From Nomascus leucogenys (taxonomy: Eukaryota; Chordata; Mammalia; Primates; Hylobatidae), in the NCBI RefSeq assembly GCF_006542625.1, contig NC_044384.1, positions 34,447,349 through 34,511,348 of the forward strand: 64,000 nt of DNA, read 5' to 3'. The notes beneath the pieces were generated by a model. That model was not told the origin of the DNA. It saw only the letters and a program-made list of their open reading frames with translations, and did no database searches. The translations under genes were made by a program, and so were the position numbers. Positions 55,781-64,000 of this stretch are shown here, one piece after another (the stretch's first letter is position 1; each line of letters opens with the position of its first letter).

Positions 55781-55995
55781 CAGCTTACCCTTGAACAACA
55801 CGGGTTTGAACTGTGCAGGTTCATTTATATGTGGATTTTTTTCAACTAGACACTATTGAAAATATAGTATTTGTGGATGCAAAATCCAAGTATATACAGG
55901 TTTCACAGGGCTGACTATGGGACTAGAGTATGCATGGATTTTTGTATACTTAGCGGTACTGGAACCAGTCCCCTTTGTATACTGAGGAATGACTG
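55781..55995. mobile_element. Tigger-type MITE (MER8-like)
   Basis: Begins cagcttacccttgaacaaca after a TA and ends gaggaatgactg before a TA (55779-55780, 55996-55997). Internal 'gggtttgaactgtgcaggtt', 'atatgtggatttttttcaac' and 'ggaaccagtcccctttgtat' fit a small Tc1/mariner-Tigger derivative. Subfamily is less certain than class. Confidence 0.8.
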
Positions 55996-56004
55996 TATTG
56001 GCAC

Positions 56005-56140
56005 AGCACTTCATAAGCTCCTTCCCTTTTGCCCATCACAGTGATCCTGTGATGCGGGTGAGCCAAGTTTATTATTTCCTGCCCAACTCAGGTGCTCAGC
56101 CAGGGTCAAAGTCAGAATTCCTGCATCTGATGCTCTAACA
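56005..56140 (-). mobile_element. MIR SINE, antisense, split by MER5A
   Basis: 'agcacttcataagctccttc', 'atcacagtgatcctgtgatg' and 'caaagtcagaattcctgcat' are antisense MIR; the last piece is beyond the MER5A at 56332-56358. Confidence 0.75.
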
Positions 56141-56323
56141 CAGTGATTCTTAATTGGGCAAATTTATGTCCCCCAGGGGATATTTGACGACCGGTGGGTG
56201 CTATCGGCATCTAGTAGCCAGAGCCAAGGATTCTGCTGAACATCATAAAATGCACAGGACAGATTCTCACAACAGAAAGTATCTGACCCCAAATATCACT
56301 AGTGTCGATATTGAGAAACCCTG
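56141..56323 (+). mobile_element. MER5A/MER5B (hAT-Charlie MITE), full length
   Basis: Starts cagtgattcttaattgggca and ends gatattgagaaaccctg, its inverted terminal counterpart, at 183 bp. 'gtgggtgctatcggcatcta' and 'aaatgcacaggacagattct' are diagnostic. An 8-bp target duplication with two differences is visible: ctctaaca at 56133-56140 and ccttaaca at 56324-56331. Confidence 0.93.
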
Positions 56324-56331
56324 CCTTAACA

Positions 56332-56358
56332 GGTAATCTCATATTCTTTCCACCAAAA
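56332..56358 (-). mobile_element. MIR remainder after MER5A
   Basis: 'taatctcatattctttccac' continues the antisense MIR 5' end interrupted at 56140. Confidence 0.55.
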
Positions 56359-56779
56359 GCACAAGAATGTCACACTGAATAAGTATCAGAAAACCCCACC
56401 CTCTACAAGGAAGTCATTGATTCATCTCAAGGGCTGTGAGTTACAATGGAAAACTCCTGGAAATAGCTCTTTGTCAATACCATATGTTCACTAAACCTCA
56501 GAGTCACAATGTTTATTACAGAATTTAGGAGTGTTTGGGGAACGCCCTAACTATACATGAGTTTGACCTCATAGGTAAAGTCCTCCTGCATGAGTTCAGT
56601 TACAATGAGTCAGTCTGGCATGGACGGGGAGGTGGAGTAAAAGCAAGGTGTACTTACTGGGAGAAATCCACAATGTGAGACTGTTCATATAAATGTTAAA
56701 TGTTTTCAGAAGGTAGGAAAAAGGAAACCCCTTTAGAATAGAAAATAAGAAAGTACAGAAACTTCTCTGCACATTTTTG
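56359..56779. other. Unassigned sequence
   Basis: No gene or repeat recognised. Confidence 0.4.
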
Positions 56780-56878
56780 TGTGCTTCTTGTATATCATAT
56801 CCTGTGTTACATATGTTTTCTCATTTATCTTCAAAACGACCTTATTAGGTAGAAACTGAGGCTTAGACAAACTAGGTA
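56780..56878 (-). mobile_element. MIR SINE, antisense, first part
   Basis: 'ttttctcatttatcttcaaa', 'acgaccttattaggtag' and 'aaactgaggcttagacaaac' are antisense MIR with the 'attatccccattttacag' part deleted. Confidence 0.75.
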
Positions 56879-57170
56879 GGCCGGCCATGGTGGCTCATAC
56901 CTGTAAGCCCAACACTTTGGGAGGCCAAGGTGGGTGGATTGCTTGAGTCCAGGAGTTTAAGACCAGCCTGGGCAACATGGCAAGACCCTGTCTCTACAAA
57001 AAATTAAAATATTAGCTGGGTGTGGTGGCATATGCCTATAGTACCAGCTACTCAGGAGGCTGAGGTAGAAGGATCGCTTGAGCCCAGGAGTTGGTGGATG
57101 CAGTGAGCTATGATCGCAACACTGCACTTCAGCCTTCAAGACCCTGTTTCTAAAAAAAAGAAAAAAAGAA
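56879..57170 (+). mobile_element. AluJb, full length, inside MIR
   Basis: 'ggattgcttgagtccaggag', 'caagaccctgtctctacaaa' and 'gagctatgatcgcaacactg' are AluJb positions. About 12 bp is missing near the end (cagccttcaagaccctg). A partial target duplication is present: aaactaggta (56869-56878) and aaactaacta (57171-57180). Confidence 0.94.
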
Positions 57171-57180
57171 AAACTAACTA

Positions 57181-57345
57181 CTATGTATTTTTCAGATTTT
57201 AAATAAATATAGTTTCACATTTTAACATTCTGGAATAGATATGCATTATAAAGTTGTGGCATCTTATAACGTGTTGGGCCTTTTTTCTTTTATATTTTAA
57301 TGTGTCTGAATTAAGGATGCATCTGACAATCTTTGGATTTTTAAA
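57181..57345. other. Unidentified insert between AluJb and MIR remainder
   Basis: AT-rich 165 bp that separates the AluJb from the rest of the MIR. It matches no element I recognise. It may be an older insertion or a rearranged piece. Confidence 0.5.
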
Positions 57346-57415
57346 TTTATAAAATATGGTTACTTGTCCGAGGTCATACAGCTAATATGTAGCAGAACTG
57401 GAAACTGTAAGATGC
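57346..57415 (-). mobile_element. MIR SINE, antisense, second part
   Basis: 'ggttacttgtccgaggtcat' and 'acagctaatatgtagcagaa' then 'ctggaaact' complete the MIR begun at 56780. Confidence 0.8.
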
Positions 57416-58044
57416 TCTGTGTAGGTTATTTACTTCTTATCCACCAAGCAAATTCAAGTGGTAGGTGTCAATCTTCTGGGAAAGTCAGCTAAGAAGTGTT
57501 TCTTCCTGAGATGACTGATTGGCACCAATGACAGGCTAAGGAAAATGGTACATTCGTGTTATTCTCTGTTTTCAGGACAGTTTTAACTAATAGGAGAGAA
57601 TGAAGAAGATAAAGGCCAAAGGCCCAGGATCACTATTATTAACATCAATAAAGAGAGATTGGATCTAAGTCTACCAGAGGAGACAAGCAATTAAAGCAAA
57701 GTGATATCACTGGTCGAAGCAGCCAGGGCTACAGTGGAAAGTCGGGTCTAAACATCAACCTTTATGCTGTAGCTTGTCCTGGGCACTGGTACAGTAATTC
57801 AGTTTTGCATTGGAGATTGCAGACCAATAAAATAAGATGTAACTTAGGAGTACTTGATGATAATTCAGTTATTTCTATGTCACTAAATCTGTGCTTAGGA
57901 ATACTATTTACTTTAAGCTTGTTCCAAATTGAATTCTAACTCAATGTTAACATAGGTAATGTCTAATAAATTTTTGTTCAATATAACTTTAAAAAATTAA
58001 ATCACATGCAGTATTGCAGGCTTTTTCTATCAGATATCAATTAT
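57416..58044. other. Unassigned AT-rich sequence
   Basis: No gene recognised; 57950-57985 has weak L2/MIR end wording. Confidence 0.4.
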
Positions 58045-58350
58045 GTTCCTGAACACGCCACACTCTCCAATGTCTGACTGCTGTTATCTGTAGTTTTAAC
58101 TTCCTTGCTCCCGAACTCTTTGCTTAGAAAACTTCTGTTCAACATTCACTTCTCACAGCTGATATTCTAAAAGTCTTTCTTGACTTCCTTAGATTTCACA
58201 ACCTCTTCTATGTCCCCTTTACACTTTGTACACACCTCTGTTATAGTAACCAGGCACCTGCACTGAAAATTCTATATTTCTATTGGGTCCATATTAGCAT
58301 AGCATCTGATTCACACGAGTGAACTTGCTAAAGGAATAAATAAATGAAAT
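58045..58350 (+). mobile_element. L2 LINE fragment
   Basis: 'cctgaacacgccacactctc', 'aaagtctttcttgacttcct' and 'gtgaacttgctaaaggaata' fit diverged sense L2. Confidence 0.55.
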
Positions 58351-58785
58351 ATGCCCCCTGTGAAATATTTTCTTACCACAACCTACAGGGCTCTAGATGA
58401 TCTGCCCCAGGTACCCCACAGACTAATTTACCTATACTCTCTGCCTCACACACTTCCATCCAAACCCACTGCCCATAAGCAGCCAGCCTCAGGGCCTTTG
58501 CACTTGCTGTTGCAGCTGTCTGCAGCACTTTTCCCTCAGTTATCTGCCATGGCTCATTTCCTCTCTTGACTTAGATCTCTGCTCAAATGCCATCTTCGCA
58601 AACAGGTTTTCCTGACCATATAGTCAAAAACAGCACCTTTATTCTTTCTGTTTAACCTGCTTTTTCTTCTTAGCATTTCTCAAGGACCTGCATATTTTGC
58701 AATGATTTATTTTTCAAAAAAGTCATCTATCTCCCTCATTGAAATGTGACCTCAGTGAAGACAGGGATTTTGATCTCCAAATAGT
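58351..58785 (+). mobile_element. L2 LINE, ORF2 end and 3' region
   Basis: 'acctacagggctctagatga', 'tctgccccaggtaccccaca', 'ctcagggcctttgcacttgc', 'tctctgctcaaatgccatct' and 'gacctcagtgaagacaggga' are unmistakable sense L2 landmarks in order. The 72-codon frame at 58351-58569 is a relic of L2 ORF2. Confidence 0.95.
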
Positions 58786-59157
58786 AAACAACTGATCACT
58801 CTATTAGTAAAAAATATATGAAATCTATTACTATCTTTAATGAGACTACTTCTACCTAGTGGCAGGCATAGTACTTCCAGGGGAAGGCACTTTTTTGGAG
58901 CACCTTGAATAAGCATGCACCATTTTAAATTCTTTACGTATACAGTCTAATTCATTGATCACAATAGCTCTGGCATATGGGTACCTTCGTCCCCGATTTA
59001 AAAAGAGGAAACCGCTATCTTCCTTCCAAATCCTATGCACTTTCTTTTATACCCTGCTGTCTTTGCACCATCTCATTGTTGCAGGACAGAGAGGAGCAGT
59101 GTGTGGAATAGGTGAAAGTGAGTAACACTGGTTTGCAAAACTACTCCATCATCTTTA
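58786..59157. other. Unassigned sequence
   Basis: No gene recognised; 58900-58990 has faint antisense MIR wording. Confidence 0.35.
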
Positions 59158-59265
59158 GTCAACAATTCGTTCAGTACTTATTGAGTTTATCTTATATATT
59201 TTCTTTGTGAGAGATGAACACAACCTATTGGTCTTACATGAATTGAACAAATATGACACTTTTTC
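59158..59265 (-). mobile_element. Possible L2 fragment, antisense
   Basis: 'caacaattcgttcagtactt' then 'attgagtttatct' resembles antisense L2 3' end ('attcaacaaatatttattgag'). Confidence 0.45.
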
Positions 59266-61119
59266 CAATGTAGTGGAGATATATTTTTTCAAAGCCCTGT
59301 AAGAAAAATTCAAAGTATTTGTTTCATCTTTTTATGCTTTGCACATTTTCATTATTGCTCATTTTTGTCAAATAATAAAGTCACTGCAAATGTGGAACTA
59401 CCACATGTTCTCTGAAATGTGAAAAACAGTGCTTTACTTGCCTCCACCCCCAACCCCTTTCCAAGCTCTATGTTCTATAATGTTTTGATTTAAATAAAAT
59501 ACTACAGAGAAATATAATCATAAATTGGAAAAAGGAAAAATCATAACTAAGGATAAATCCTAAGAAAGACAATTCAGTCAACACATCTCTACAGCTTCTT
59601 CCTGGAAGAGACCTTCAAATGCATCTATCAAACAGGGAATCAAATCTAGAAAAACTGTTCTGGAAGAGCTCTGCTTGAGAAACACACACCAAAAATCACA
59701 TTCTCAAGGGAGACTGGGATGTGTTCAATAAGGAGCAAATGATATTCAAGAGGACAAATGAATTGAGTTATCAAGGAAGTCACAGAGAATTAAGTGGGCC
59801 AGACTCCCTTGGGCAAGGCCCAAACTACTACTGCAGAATTAATTATATATTTGGATCTGAGGACATTGCTGTAAATCTTGGGTTGTGGTAGTCCCAACCC
59901 AGACATCTGTTGACTGGCAGTATCCCGCCCTGAGAAAGTAAGAATTTGTTAGAGCTTGGATTTCCTACCGTGTGAGTAACTCAAAGAACAAAGGCAACTT
60001 AACAAAATGTTGCATTCATAACCATGGAGTAATCAGAGATTTGGCAAACCTGGACCTTGTGAAAGCTTGGACTACAACTATAAGGAAAGATTAAAAAAAG
60101 ATCTATAGCTGAGTCTTGGCCTTGGCAGACAATGGTCAAGGCATCATTTAACCCCAAAGACTTCCAAAAATAAAGTAGAAGAAAAAAACCCTTCAGCTTA
60201 GTAGAGTGTTTAGATTTTGCTATTTAAGCAAGTAGCAGACTAAAATTTTCTCATTCAGCCAGATGTTTAGCCTCATTAACAAGAACAACACACATCTTGC
60301 ATGAATTGACCCAGGAAAGGTCAACATGGGTGAGAGAATGCAGCCAAATCACAGCTGATTCATGTACTTTGGCATCCCCTACCCCCACACACTAACAGAA
60401 GATCTCAGAGTTGTGGGTGTCATTGTTGGTCAAGTTAGGTTGTGCTATCACCAATACAAGGGATTCCTGGCAAGCCTGTTATCACATAAATGGAATCAAA
60501 TATATGAGAAAGCAGTGTGCATTGTATTGCACTTTTTCTTGCACCTAATTCTCATTAGTCCTGTCTTAGAATTAAAACTCAAATTAAATAAAATGCATTA
60601 AATGTTAAATATAACAAATTTACAGCATAATGGAATTTAGTATTCTAAATTTTCTTCACCCTTTGATGCTGTTCTATAGATGCTCACACAGAGTCCAGAG
60701 AAGAAAAAATGCCTTGCAGATGTCACAGTTAAGCTTTAATTTCCAAACGAGAAGAGAATTTTGTGTCACCCAAAGTACAATATGTGCTAACACATTGGAT
60801 TCTGCTTGCTTTTCAAGCTGTTGGCCTACATCTTGCCTCCTAGCTCCTGGTTAATGCTTTTTTAAAAAGACTGTTGGACTTCCTTTGCACACCCAATTAC
60901 TCTGCTCACCTGTTTGTGCTTCTCCCTTCTCCTCCTGGCCACTCCTTTCCACAAATACACACACATTATCAGAAAAAACGTCAAGTCTAGAATGTAGAAG
61001 TATTTGATGGTTGTACTGCACACTACCTGTTCCCTCTTCATCTGTAGGACAATGCTTTTCTTCTGAGAAATTCTTCCCTACCCATTTAAAGTCTCTATGG
61101 TTGGAACATTATCTTGATT
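59266..61119. other. Unassigned AT-rich sequence
   Basis: About 1.85 kb without recognisable exon or repeat. 59740-60340 could be an old retroviral or DNA-transposon interior, but I have no match to name. Confidence 0.35.
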
Positions 61120-61450
61120 TTACCTCCAGAGAAGATAACTCAAGCCTAACCAATCATAGCATCCCATTTCCCTGTCTACAGTCAATGGTTCAGGGATGAG
61201 AATGTGACCCAATCAGAGCCAACAAGGCAGTTACAAGACTTTTGGGACTATTTTGAGAAAATCATTCTCTCTTTACTGCTGATCTTAACAGCTATGAGGA
61301 TGTAATCTCAGAACTGTTGGTCATTTTACTTCTGCAATGGATGAAGCCACTGAAAATAAAACCAATACCTAGCAAAGCGAAAGTCAAGTGATGTAGGAAA
61401 AACCCTATTCTGATGATATTAGAACACCTCGATCCATCTGAGCTTGAAAC
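61120..61450 (+). mobile_element. Old dispersed repeat, class uncertain
   Basis: 'accaatcatagcatcccatt', 'tcaatggttcagggatgaga', 'atgtgacccaatcagagcca' and 'gaacacctcgatccatctga' match a mammalian dispersed repeat I have seen in many loci. I cannot say whether it is an LTR or a LINE 3' end. Confidence 0.5.
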
Positions 61451-61624
61451 TCTTAGACATTTCAGATAGACGAGTGAAAAAAAATCATGCTTTAGTTTAA
61501 GTCAGTCAAGTCCATTACTCTGATATTTGCAATTGCACAATTCCTGATGGATATTGCAGTGTAGAGTTTACTTAATGACTAGGCTCCCTACAAGGGATTC
61601 AGTTGCTGGCTTAGGTAGCTTTTA

Positions 61625-63012
61625 TTTAAAAAAAAATTTTGTGGGTGCATAGTAGTTGCATATATTGTGGGGTACATGAGATGTGAAATAAGCACAACAA
61701 GGAGAATGGGGTATCCGTCCCCTCAAACATTTATCCTTCGAATTACAAACAACCCAATTATATTCTTTAATTTACTTTAAAATATACAACTAAGTTATTA
61801 TTGACTATAGTCACCCTATTGTGCTTCTAAATAGTAGGTCTTATTCATTCATTCTATTTTTTGTACCCATTCACCATCCTCATCTCCCCCTCAACCTCCC
61901 ACTACCCTTCCCAGCCTCTGGTAATCATCCTTTTACTTTCTATGTCCATGAAAGTAGAAGGGTACTACTACTAAAAATCAATTGATTTGATTTTTAGATC
62001 CCACAAATAAGTGAGAACATGTGATGTTTGTCTCTCTGTGCCTGGCTTATTTCACTTAACATAGTAAAATGTTCTTGCAAATGTTGCAACAACATGGATG
62101 GAATATATTGATCTCCAGTTCCATCCATGTTGGTGTACCACATTTTCTTTATCTATTCATCTGTTGACGGACACTTAGGTTGCTTTCAAATCTTGGCTAT
62201 TGTAGACAGTGCTGCAACAAACAGGAGTACAGACATCTCTTCAATATGCTGATTTCCTTTCTTTTGGGTATATACCCAGCAGTAGGACTGCTGGATGATA
62301 TGGTAGCTGAACTTTCAGTTTTTTGAGGAATCTCCAAACTGTTCTTCATAGTGGTTGTACTAATTTGCATTCCCACCAAGAATGTACAAGGGTTCCCTTT
62401 TCTCCACATCCTTATCGGCATATGGCTATTCAGTTTTCCCAGCACCATTTATTGAAGAGACTTTCTTTTCCCCAGTGTATGTTCTTGGTATCTTTGTCAA
62501 AAATGAGTTTACTATACATGTATGGATTTGTTTCTGGGTTCTCTATTCTGTTCCATTAGTCTATGTGTCTATTGTTATACCAGTACCATGCTGTTCTGGA
62601 TACTATAGCTCTGTAGTATAATTTGAAGTCAGGCAATGTGGTTCCTCCAGTTTTGTTCTTTTTTGCTTAGGACAGCTTTGGCTATTCTGGGTCTTTTGTG
62701 GTTCAATATAACTTTTAGGATTTTTTTTTCTATTTCTGTGAAGAATGTCATTGATATTTTGATAGGGATTGCATTGTATCTGTAGATTGCTTTGGGTAGT
62801 ATGGACATTTTAACAATATTGATTCTTCCAATCGATGAACATGGAATATTTTTCCATTTTTTTGGTGTTCTTTTCAATTTCTTTCATCAGTGCTTTATAG
62901 TTTTCATTATAGAATTCTTTCACTTCTTTGGTTAATTTCTAGGTATTTAATTTTATTTGTGGCTATTTTAAAGGGGATTAACTTTTTTATTTGTTTTTCA
63001 GATTGTTCACTG
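61625..63012 (-). mobile_element. L1 LINE, antisense, 5' truncated, with internal deletion
   Basis: Antisense 3' untranslated region (about 61637-62010: 'gggtgcatagtagttgcata', 'acaaataagtgagaacatgt') then ORF2 C-terminal sequence to 63012. About 600 bp of ORF2 is missing at the join near 62413-62420, where 'tctccacatcctt' passes straight to 'gcatatggctattcagtttt'. The antisense frame at 62629-62877 keeps a recognisable stretch of ORF2 protein. A degraded target duplication flanks it: taggtagctttta (61612) and taggtatcttttt (63013). The 3' end wording suggests L1MA/L1PB age. Confidence 0.95.
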
Positions 63013-63027
63013 TAGGTATCTTTTTAT

Positions 63028-63924
63028 CATTGCATGTTTTGCTGATACTTTTAAAGTTGCTTTCCAGCTGCTATCTTCTTTTGCATAATGTCATGGATTA
63101 CAGTTAATCATCAGTCTGTATTTCCATTCAAGTCATAAATTTCCTGATTTTTCTACATTCTGTGCTAACATGGTCTTTTAGCTCCTAGAATCACCTCCCA
63201 AGGGAAAAGGAGAAAACAACTATTGCTAGAGAGAACTAAAACTGGACTGGCCTAGCCACTAAGATGTCTACACAACAGAGGGCATTTCCCTTGGGGAAGA
63301 GCTGACAAGCACTACTTCCTCAGATAAGAATTACTTTTTCCTTTATTTTTCTAACTTGCTTAGGCTCTGCAAATGTCACTTGATTTTCAAGTGGATGCAT
63401 CACCAATGTTCTTTATCTGAAAGTGGGATCCACTATCTAAGCTTCAGGGGAAGCAAGTGTGTGGGAAGCAGAGAAGGGAAGTTGCTGCAGAATTGTTTTA
63501 CCTTACACACACAAAGGAAGGCATTTTCCAGCTATATTTACTGATATCCTGCTGAAAGCTAAATTTGTATTTGCTTAAAATCAACAAGGCTTTCTTTTGG
63601 GCTTTCTCACTTTTTAAGAGTATTTTTTGCATTTGCTGGTTTTGGTGAGTGAAGCCCAAGATCTACCTGTAGACTTAGCCTGAGTTAGAGTCCAGTAACT
63701 CCATCTCTTAGCCAATTGCATTCCATTATTAGCTATATTTTTACCTGAATCTGATTTTTCTTGGCAGGCTCTGGACTTGAATACTTCTTAAGACCTCATA
63801 GAAATATCCAAAGATGGATGGGATGTAGACAAAACAAATATCAATTTTATTTATCAGTGCCAGTTATTGTTATGATAGAGATCCAATGAGCACATACTTT
63901 TTGCACAAGCTAACAGCTTATTGG
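63028..63924. other. Unassigned sequence
   Basis: No gene or firm repeat recognised. Confidence 0.4.
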
Positions 63925-64000
63925 AGGAAATAAGCACAACTGGGTGCTGGTCCCAGTTTTGCCACTAGCTGTCCAAGTAACCTAGAATGAATCATTTAGC
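63925..64000 (+). mobile_element. MIR SINE, cut by window end
   Basis: 'ctggtcccagttttgccact' and 'agctgtccaagtaacctaga' match the 5' half of MIR. Confidence 0.75.

Noticed and set aside
62629..62877. Antisense 82-codon frame as an independent gene
   Set aside because: It is a fragment of L1 ORF2 within the truncated, internally deleted L1.
1..64000. CRISPR array, bacterial operon, prophage or riboswitch
   Set aside because: The Alu, L1, L2, MIR and MaLR content shows primate nuclear DNA. No spaced direct-repeat array and no dense coding are present.
1..64000. tRNA or small nuclear RNA genes
   Set aside because: Apart from the tRNA-derived parts of MIR and the 7SL-derived Alus, I saw no box A/B pair with a foldable cloverleaf and no U6, Y or 7SK wording. 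A covariance-model search was not possible here.

Overview
The window looks like primate, most probably human, nuclear DNA. It carries Alu insertions of the J, S and Y types, L1 fragments including one with recognisable ORF2-derived sequence, an MST-type MaLR LTR and MaLR internal sequence, an ERV1-type solitary LTR, and a dense background of old mammalian repeats (L2, MIR, hAT-Charlie/MER5A, Tigger/MER2). AluY copies place it in a catarrhine primate. I found no exon, RNA gene or CpG island that I can support. The open reading frames are short, mostly explained by repeats or chance, and none resembles a host protein family. I read it as a 64 kb intergenic or deep intronic segment.

Layout. 0-2 kb: a truncated Alu, then MaLR internal sequence split by an AluY. 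2-20 kb: mostly unique DNA with L2, MIR and two old L1M 3' ends, a complete MER2 (6.65-6.97 kb), an AluY (7.47-7.76 kb) and a candidate regulatory block near 17.3-17.7 kb. 20-32 kb: an AluS, several L2/MIR copies, a perfect 22-bp hairpin at 25.67 kb, a possible conserved block at 26.4-26.8 kb, an old L1M, an MST LTR inserted into a MIR, and another AluS. 32-48 kb: a hAT-Charlie element, a homeodomain-site-rich unique block (33.15-33.5 kb), an ERV1 LTR with a 4-bp target duplication, three co-oriented MIRs, an AluS, a large diverged inverted duplication (44.36-45.54 kb) and two candidate regulatory blocks (46.56-47.2 kb). 48-64 kb: hAT pieces, an L1 3' end, two MER5A copies, a small Tigger-type element, an AluJ nested in a MIR, two adjacent L2 fragments, and a minus-strand L1 with an internal deletion and a degraded target duplication.

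No genes act together here. The most unusual sequence structures are the 345-bp inverted duplication (about 94% identical arms, 486-bp spacer) and the perfect 22-bp inverted repeat with a 7-nt loop. Neither matches a repeat family I recognise. Regulatory suggestions rest on motif content only. Repeat boundaries for L2, MIR and L1M are approximate, since they come from reading against remembered consensus patterns and not from an alignment program.
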